A DNA stretch of 19,087 nt from CAYJDG01 sp964368875 (GTDB taxonomy: Bacteria > Pseudomonadota > Alphaproteobacteria > Micavibrionales > Micavibrionaceae): NCBI GenBank assembly GCA_964368875.1, contig CAYJDG010000040.1:1-19087 (forward strand). The letters are read 5' to 3'. The position numbers and the translations under genes are program-made. Below the pieces are notes generated by a model, which was not told the DNA's origin, did no database searches, and worked only from the letters and a program-made list of their open reading frames with translations. Below, in pieces: positions 15,190 to 19,087 of this stretch (positions within the stretch are counted from its first letter, which is position 1; each line of letters starts with the position of its first letter).

Positions 15190-16233
15190 TCAACCCTGCA
15201 ACAATGCTTTAGCTGTATCGAGGGCCGCATAGGTGATGATTCCGTCGGCACCGGCGCGTTTGAAACTCATCAGCATTTCCATCATCGCGGCCTCTTCGTC
15301 GATCCAGCCATTGGCGGCGGCGGCTTTGATCATGCAGTATTCGCCGGACACATTATAGGCGAAGGTCGGCAGACCGAAGGCGGTTTTGACGCGGTGGAGA
15401 ATATCCAGATAAGGCAGGCCGGGCTTGATCATCACCATGTCGGCACCCTGATCGATATCGAGAGCGACTTCGCGCAGGGCTTCTTCGCCGTTCGCCGGGT
15501 CCATCTGGTAAGTTTTGCGGTTCGCAGGGACAGGCGTGTCGCTCTTGCCGAGGGCACAGCCAGCTGCATCGCGAAACGGGCCATAGAATGCTGACGCATA
15601 TTTGGCGGCATAGGCCATGATCGCCGTATTGCTAAAGCCATTCTGATCAAGCGCGGTGCGAATTGCGCCAACCTGACCATCCATCATCCCTGACGGTGCA
15701 ATGATCTCTGCGCCAGCATCGGCGGCAATCAGGGCTTGGCGGGCGATATTTTCAATCGTGCGATCGTTATCTACATCACAGGCATGCGCATCAATCGGGC
15801 CGCAATGGCCGTGATCAGTGTATTCGCAGAAGCATGCATCGGCCATGATCAGGACATCTGGAGCTGCATCCTTGGCGCGGCGGATCATGCGGTCGAGCAA
15901 GCCGCCTTTTTTCATGCTGTCAGATCCGTCATGGTCTTTGTTGTGCGAAACGCCAAATAACATCACGGCTGGAATTTTTGCGCCCTCGACCTGCTTCATC
16001 AGCGCGGCGAGACTGCGTTCTGACTGGCGGTAGACACCGGGCATGGACGCAACGGCCTGCGGCTCATTGATCTCTTCCTCGACAAAAATTGGCAGGATCA
16101 GATCGTCGACGGTCAGGGTATTCTCCCGCACCATGCGGCGCATCGTCGGCGAGGTCCGGAGTCGGCGCGGACGGTGAATGAGTTCGTACGATTCGGGCGA
16201 GGCTTGATCTGGCGAAATCCGGGCGAAACTCAT
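15190..16233 (-). CDS. hemB: Delta-aminolevulinic acid dehydratase (porphobilinogen synthase)
   Basis: Joins two 5-aminolevulinate molecules into porphobilinogen, the second step of tetrapyrrole synthesis after ALA. The 347-aa product has the two active-site lysines, Lys211 in YAAKYASAFYGPFRDA and the Schiff-base Lys270 in VMIKPGLPYLD. The metal site reads DACFCEYTDHGHCG with Cys134, Cys136 and Cys144, the zinc-type triad, rather than the Asp-rich magnesium version seen in rhizobia. The start is supported by AAGGAA about eight bases upstream. A terminator-like repeat follows its stop. It is divergent from the methyltransferase gene, with 137 bases between starts. Confidence 0.96.
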   Translation of the reverse strand: MSFARISPDQASPESYELIHRPRRLRTSPTMRRMVRENTLTVDDLILPIFVEEEINEPQAVASMPGVYRQSERSLAALMKQVEGAKIPAVMLFGVSHNKDHDGSDSMKKGGLLDRMIRRAKDAAPDVLIMADACFCEYTDHGHCGPIDAHACDVDNDRTIENIARQALIAADAGAEIIAPSGMMDGQVGAIRTALDQNGFSNTAIMAYAAKYASAFYGPFRDAAGCALGKSDTPVPANRKTYQMDPANGEEALREVALDIDQGADMVMIKPGLPYLDILHRVKTAFGLPTFAYNVSGEYCMIKAAAANGWIDEEAAMMEMLMSFKRAGADGIITYAALDTAKALLQG

Positions 16234-16303
16234 GTCTTTTTCCTTCTTTTGCAGATGTTTATGCCTTTATTTTATCTATGTAAAGAAAACCGATGCTGAA
16301 ATG

Positions 16304-16343
16304 TTGACAAATTTCCAGAATAAATTTAGCAATCTATTAATAG
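16304..16343 (+). promoter_or_regulatory. Possible promoter and palindrome upstream of the methyltransferase gene
   Basis: TTGACA (16304-16309) is a perfect -35 box; 17 bases later comes TAGCAA, a poor -10. A perfect 10-bp palindrome CTATTAATAG (16334-16343) lies 27 bases before the ATG and could be an operator. The rest of the 137-base divergent gap with hemB is AT-rich with no clear signals. Confidence 0.3.
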
Positions 16344-16370
16344 GATGCGTAAAACAGGGACATAATAAAA

Positions 16371-17027
16371 ATGGGATTCGATAACGAGCCGCCAAGAACA
16401 ACCTATCTTGATGTGGGGGCTCACTTTAATCGTATGGCACCAGGCTATGATGGCGGCTGTGAAAAAGTTGCGTGGAACGGGCCGCAAATTCTGGTAGGCG
16501 AACTCGCGGGCTTTCCGTTGGCTGCCAACCGTCCACTCAGGCTTCTTGATTTCGGCGCCGGGACAGGTCTGGTCGGCAAATTATTCAAAGAGCAGTTTCC
16601 AGGCAGTCATGTGACAGGAATTGATTTGGCTGAGCGCATGATCGCAGAAGCGCTCGGACATGGCAGAATTGATGAAGGTAAGGTCGGCAGCGTTGAAGCC
16701 TTAGAGACAATCCCGAGTGAATCAGTGCATGTCGTCACAGCCAGTGGCGTTCTGGATTTTATCGATGATACGACACCTCTGGTTGCCCAATTCACACGTA
16801 TCCTTAAGGTAGGCGGACACTTCGCTCTTACATATGAGCCTCTGGGGACTCCGCAGGATGGAGTGAAATCCCTGCAACATTGTCCAACCCGTCTCAGTGA
16901 ACAGTTTACGGCTCAAGGCTGTACAATCCTGCTCAATCATCAGCATCCGGGCGCGTACATGAATTTTAGAACCCAGCAGCCCGTCACTAACAATGTTATG
17001 ATCGGGATTCTTCATCAAAAACGCTGA
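16371..17027 (+). CDS. Class I SAM-dependent methyltransferase
   Basis: A 218-aa cytosolic methyltransferase of unknown substrate. Motif I is LLDFGAGTGLVG (58-69) for S-adenosylmethionine binding, the motif II acid is Asp85 in VTGIDLAERM, motif III-like VVTASGVLDFID follows, and the motif around ILKVGGHFALTYEP is the usual post-motif strand. The N-terminal YLDVGAHFNRMAPGYD is typical of small-molecule methyltransferases resembling UbiE/Williams-Beuren types. The start follows an AGGGA at a rather long distance. Its neighbours, hemB (divergent) and an acyl-CoA enzyme downstream, do not identify the substrate, and the 114-base gap behind it argues against strict co-transcription. Confidence 0.82.
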   Translation: MGFDNEPPRTTYLDVGAHFNRMAPGYDGGCEKVAWNGPQILVGELAGFPLAANRPLRLLDFGAGTGLVGKLFKEQFPGSHVTGIDLAERMIAEALGHGRIDEGKVGSVEALETIPSESVHVVTASGVLDFIDDTTPLVAQFTRILKVGGHFALTYEPLGTPQDGVKSLQHCPTRLSEQFTAQGCTILLNHQHPGAYMNFRTQQPVTNNVMIGILHQKR

Positions 17028-17079
17028 GAACGTCTGCTCAGAAAACCGGGCTAAACTGATCTAGGCCTATTCTTTTCGC

Positions 17080-17107
17080 TTGGCTTCTGTTTGCTTTAGG
17101 GCATTAT
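17080..17107 (+). promoter_or_regulatory. Weak candidate promoter for the acyl-CoA enzyme gene
   Basis: TTGGCT (17080-17085) and CATTAT (17102-17107) are spaced by 16 bases, each matching four of six consensus positions. An 8-bp palindrome TAGGCCTA lies just upstream at 17062-17069. The 114-base gap shows no terminator for the preceding gene. Confidence 0.25.
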
Positions 17108-17141
17108 TCCCCGACAAGTAAAAAAACGGATAAGCCTTAAA

Positions 17142-18155
17142 ATGTCTGATTTACTGGTAGAGCGGCGGAGTGGTGTGATTTTTGTGACGTTGAATCGTCC
17201 GGAATCCCTCAATGCTTTGAACTTTCCAATTATTCGCGGCCTTAACGCCGTGCTCGATACGGCTGACTCAGATCACGACGTGCGTGCTGTGTGCATCACT
17301 GGCGCGGGAGAGCGGGCGTTCTGCGCAGGCGGTGACATCAAAGCCGCGCGCGACCGCGGGCTCGAATGGAAGGCCGGGCAGGGCACGCTGGAAGATGTTC
17401 TGCAATTCTTCAAAGAAGAATATGCTCTCAACCGCCGCATGTTTCATTTCTCAAAGCCGCTGATCGCGTTGATGAACGGTATCACCATGGGCGGCGGCGT
17501 GGGTATTGCCGGGGCCTGCAGATACCGCGTCGCTACTGAAAGAATTCTCTGGGCGATGCCGGAAGTTTCTATCGGATTTTTCCCCGATGTCGGGGCGGGT
17601 TACTATTTAACTGGCGCACCAGGCTGTGCCGGACGATATTTTGCCCTAACCGGTCAGCCAGTCAGCAATCTTGCCGATCTGATAATATGCGGCTTTGTAA
17701 CACATTTCGTCCCAGCAGCGCAGCTTGCCGCACTCACCATGAGCATTGCGTCCAGCAAAGATATAGACGATGCGATCGCAGACTATGCACAGCCACCAAA
17801 TCTGCCGTCAGTGCTTGATTATGAATCGATTGATGCCCATTTCTGCGAAGAGACCGTCGAAGAAATTCTGCGCTCGCTGGATGGAGGTAACGCGTGGGCT
17901 AAGGAAACTGCAAATCTCATTCGTACTAAATCGCCGACAAGTCTTAAGGTTACTCTGAGACACCTTCAGCTTTCACTGGATGATAAATTTGAAACCGTCA
18001 GTTTGCGCGATGAGCGACTGGTGGGAAAATTTTTAAGCGGGGTTGATCTGTATGAGGGTATCCGCGCCGCGGTGGTCGACAAAGATCGCCAGCCGAAATG
18101 GACTCCATCCCGGCTGGAAGACGTCAGCGCTGAAATGCTCGCTGAGTATTTTTAA
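17142..18155 (+). CDS. 3-hydroxyisobutyryl-CoA hydrolase-like enoyl-CoA hydratase/isomerase family protein
   Basis: Likely hydrolyses 3-hydroxyisobutyryl-CoA in valine degradation. The 337-aa length exceeds classical enoyl-CoA hydratases (about 260 aa) and matches the HIBYL-CoA hydrolase subfamily (ECH_2). The crotonase oxyanion-hole motifs are FCAGGDIKAA (60-69) and MNGITMGGGVGIAG (111-124). The catalytic-region signature MPEVSIGFFPDVGAGYYL carries Glu141 and Asp149. The C-terminal EGIRAAVVDKDRQPKWTP is typical of the subfamily. No other valine-pathway genes are nearby, so the substrate is inferred from the family. Its stop shares TTAA with the convergent small gene. Confidence 0.87.
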   Translation: MSDLLVERRSGVIFVTLNRPESLNALNFPIIRGLNAVLDTADSDHDVRAVCITGAGERAFCAGGDIKAARDRGLEWKAGQGTLEDVLQFFKEEYALNRRMFHFSKPLIALMNGITMGGGVGIAGACRYRVATERILWAMPEVSIGFFPDVGAGYYLTGAPGCAGRYFALTGQPVSNLADLIICGFVTHFVPAAQLAALTMSIASSKDIDDAIADYAQPPNLPSVLDYESIDAHFCEETVEEILRSLDGGNAWAKETANLIRTKSPTSLKVTLRHLQLSLDDKFETVSLRDERLVGKFLSGVDLYEGIRAAVVDKDRQPKWTPSRLEDVSAEMLAEYF

Positions 18156-18424
18156 ACTGCTTCTTTTTCAGTCGGCGGAGCCGCCGTTCCACTATTCCAA
18201 GCGGGGGGATCACTTGCTGGAAAGGATTCGCGTGAAGCTTCGTCTACCTTGTTAAGCTTGCCAGTGGCAGGCTCGCCAGATTTTGTTTGCTGGTCTTCTG
18301 CCCAGGCGCGGGCCTCATCTTCATTTATAAAGCCACGCTCGAACGTGGCACGTTCTTTCACTACTTTATAAACGCCCCACGGCTTGGCGCCGGTGGCGGG
18401 TTCGTATTTGACCTGAAATTGCAT
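18152..18424 (-). CDS. Small 90-aa protein with C-terminal SFPASDPPAW motif
   Basis: Function unknown. The start at 18424 is supported by AGGAG six bases upstream; a longer in-frame version from 18568 would begin upstream of the likely promoter and is rejected. The N-terminal half (FQVKYEPATGAKPWGVYKVV, then FERGFINEDEARAWAEDQQ) looks like a compact alpha/beta domain. The C-terminal half is disordered and contains VDEASRESFPASDPPAW, a short motif I recognise from many small uncharacterised proteobacterial proteins. No signal peptide or membrane segment is seen. A GGAAC-N17-GTT promoter places it under the general stress sigma factor EcfG by inference. Confidence 0.75.
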   Translation of the reverse strand: MQFQVKYEPATGAKPWGVYKVVKERATFERGFINEDEARAWAEDQQTKSGEPATGKLNKVDEASRESFPASDPPAWNSGTAAPPTEKEAV

Positions 18425-18455
18425 TGTACGCTCCTGAACTCTATTCAAAGAAACA

Positions 18456-18480
18456 AACAATTCCATGGCCTTAAGGTTCC
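18456..18480 (-). promoter_or_regulatory. EcfG-type (general stress response) promoter
   Basis: On the minus strand GGAAC (18480-18476) is followed after 17 bases by GTT (18458-18456). This fits the alphaproteobacterial EcfG consensus GGAAC-N16/17-cGTT except that T replaces the optional C. The expected start is near 18448, about 24 bases before the ATG with AGGAG in between, which is the right geometry. Confidence 0.5.
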
Positions 18481-18579
18481 GTAAGTGCGCAAATTTGTCG
18501 TAATCCGATAAAGAGCGGATTTTAGAGATGTTTATGAGAAAATTTACGTTTGGTAGGCTAGGATACATGGGATAAGATT

Positions 18580-18625
18580 CAGACGATCTGTCTGGGTTTT
18601 CATATCAGGCAAGTCTGCCTTTTTT
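18580..18625 (+). terminator. Two hairpins, the second terminator-like, upstream of the LdtR-like gene
   Basis: CAGAC (18580-18584) and GTCTG (18590-18594) form an exact inverted repeat around five bases. AGGCA (18607-18611) and TGCCT (18616-18620) form a second one around AGTC, directly followed by T5. It ends 25 bases before the GTG start. It may end transcripts entering from the left, attenuate this gene, or, for the first dyad, be a binding site. Confidence 0.35.
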
Positions 18626-18650
18626 ATTCATTGCATACGGAGCTTACAGA

Positions 18651-19087
18651 GTGACCAGCCCTTATTACGAAGCGATCCAGTTGATTGAACGTCTCCACCG
18701 TTACTTCCTCGATGTGGTGAAGTCAGAACTTGACCGCAAAGGTGTTCAGGACATCAACAACGTTCAGGCAATGATTCTCCACAACATTGGCTTGGATGAC
18801 CTGACTGTCGGCGAACTGACGCTGCGTGGGTATTATCTGGGTTCCAACGTATCCTACAACGTCAAGAAGATGGCTGAGAATGGTTACCTTGCGCAGGAAC
18901 GTTCCGTTCACGATAAACGCTCGATCCGCGTCAAACTGACCGAGAAGGGCAAAGAGCTCTACAAAGCGATTGATGATATGTACAAGCGCCATGAAGAAAA
19001 GCTTCCGGCAGCTCAGGTAGAAAATGCAGATCTGGTCGACTTCAACGCGACCATGAAACTCCTAGAGCGCTTCTGGTCTAGCCAGTC
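18651..19087 (+). CDS. ldtR: MarR-family winged-helix regulator resembling LdtR, 3' partial
   Basis: A DNA-binding regulator; in Liberibacter and Sinorhizobium LdtR activates an L,D-transpeptidase gene and influences osmotic-stress tolerance. It starts at GTG with GGAG eight bases upstream, and 145 codons are visible before the window ends without a stop. The winged helix is clear: INNVQAMILHNIG, then the recognition helix LRGYYLGSNVSYNVKKMAENG, then the wing ERSVHDKRSIRVKLTEKG. The RGYYLGSNVSYNVKK sequence is the hallmark of the LdtR group. No stop or frameshift is seen, and little of the protein is likely missing. An L,D-transpeptidase/MepK pair lies at the other end of the window. The symbol rests on recalled similarity, not on a search. 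Confidence 0.8.
   Translation, partial: MTSPYYEAIQLIERLHRYFLDVVKSELDRKGVQDINNVQAMILHNIGLDDLTVGELTLRGYYLGSNVSYNVKKMAENGYLAQERSVHDKRSIRVKLTEKGKELYKAIDDMYKRHEEKLPAAQVENADLVDFNATMKLLERFWSSQ

Noticed and set aside
18172..18185. GGCGG-AG-CCGCC hairpin after the acyl-CoA enzyme gene as its terminator
   Set aside because: No T-run follows on the plus strand, and the bases encode the Gly-Thr-Ala-Ala-Pro-Pro tail of the opposite gene; the palindrome is probably coding.
18425..18568. N-terminal extension of the 90-aa protein to 18568
   Set aside because: The AGGAG and the EcfG-like promoter sit inside this stretch, so translation most likely begins at 18424.
1..19087. Mobile element, prophage, CRISPR array, defence system or RNA gene
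   Set aside because: No transposase, integrase, spaced repeat array, defence-type gene or tRNA/rRNA-like sequence was seen; the gene content is core metabolism, envelope and motility.

Overview
This window reads as the chromosome of a free-living, flagellated alphaproteobacterium. The pointers are a MarR-family protein resembling LdtR, a TTAA-N7-TTAA (CtrA-type) box in front of motA, a GGAAC-N17-GTT (EcfG-type stress sigma) promoter, alphaproteobacterial-looking RecO, ParC and MotAB, and moderate GC content. A Micavibrio-like or Rhodospirillales-like lineage is possible, but I cannot place the genus from sequence alone. I see no rRNA, tRNA, IS element, prophage, CRISPR array or integration scar. 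It is mostly conserved core genome with a few lineage-specific genes. No gap between genes exceeds 300 bases.

Layout: (1) 1-3616, plus strand: an L,D-transpeptidase (5' end cut off), a Tat-exported MepK/DUF882 endopeptidase, then folK and folP, tightly packed. The first two make and cut 3-3 peptidoglycan cross-links. folK-folP are consecutive folate steps. (2) 3600-5308, minus strand: a histidine phosphatase and a malate/L-lactate-type dehydrogenase with overlapping ends. (3) 5343-6107, plus: recO. (4) 6076-9497, minus: gtrA, a UDP-galactopyranose-mutase-like FAD enzyme and a GT-C membrane glycosyltransferase, probably acting on envelope polysaccharide. (5) 9650-13151, plus: parC and an unrecognised 392-aa protein. 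(6) 13148-16233, minus: motB, motA and hemB. (7) 16371-18155, plus: a SAM methyltransferase and a 3-hydroxyisobutyryl-CoA-hydrolase-like protein. (8) 18152-18424, minus: a 90-aa protein ending in a SFPASDPPAW motif. (9) 18651 to the end, plus: an LdtR-like MarR regulator cut by the window edge.

The most useful signals are regulatory. Upstream of motA there is an exact CtrA-type box and a perfect 10-bp inverted repeat. The 90-aa gene has an EcfG-like promoter placed just before its Shine-Dalgarno. The parC leader has a tandem 9-bp repeat and a hairpin followed by eight T. All four convergent gene pairs overlap at their stop codons, two of them by the same TTAA. The L,D-transpeptidase/MepK pair and an LdtR-like regulator of such enzymes lie about 16 kb apart. 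I did not find a clearly new multi-gene system. The best candidates for novelty are the 392-aa orphan and the gtrA/FAD/GT-C envelope cluster.
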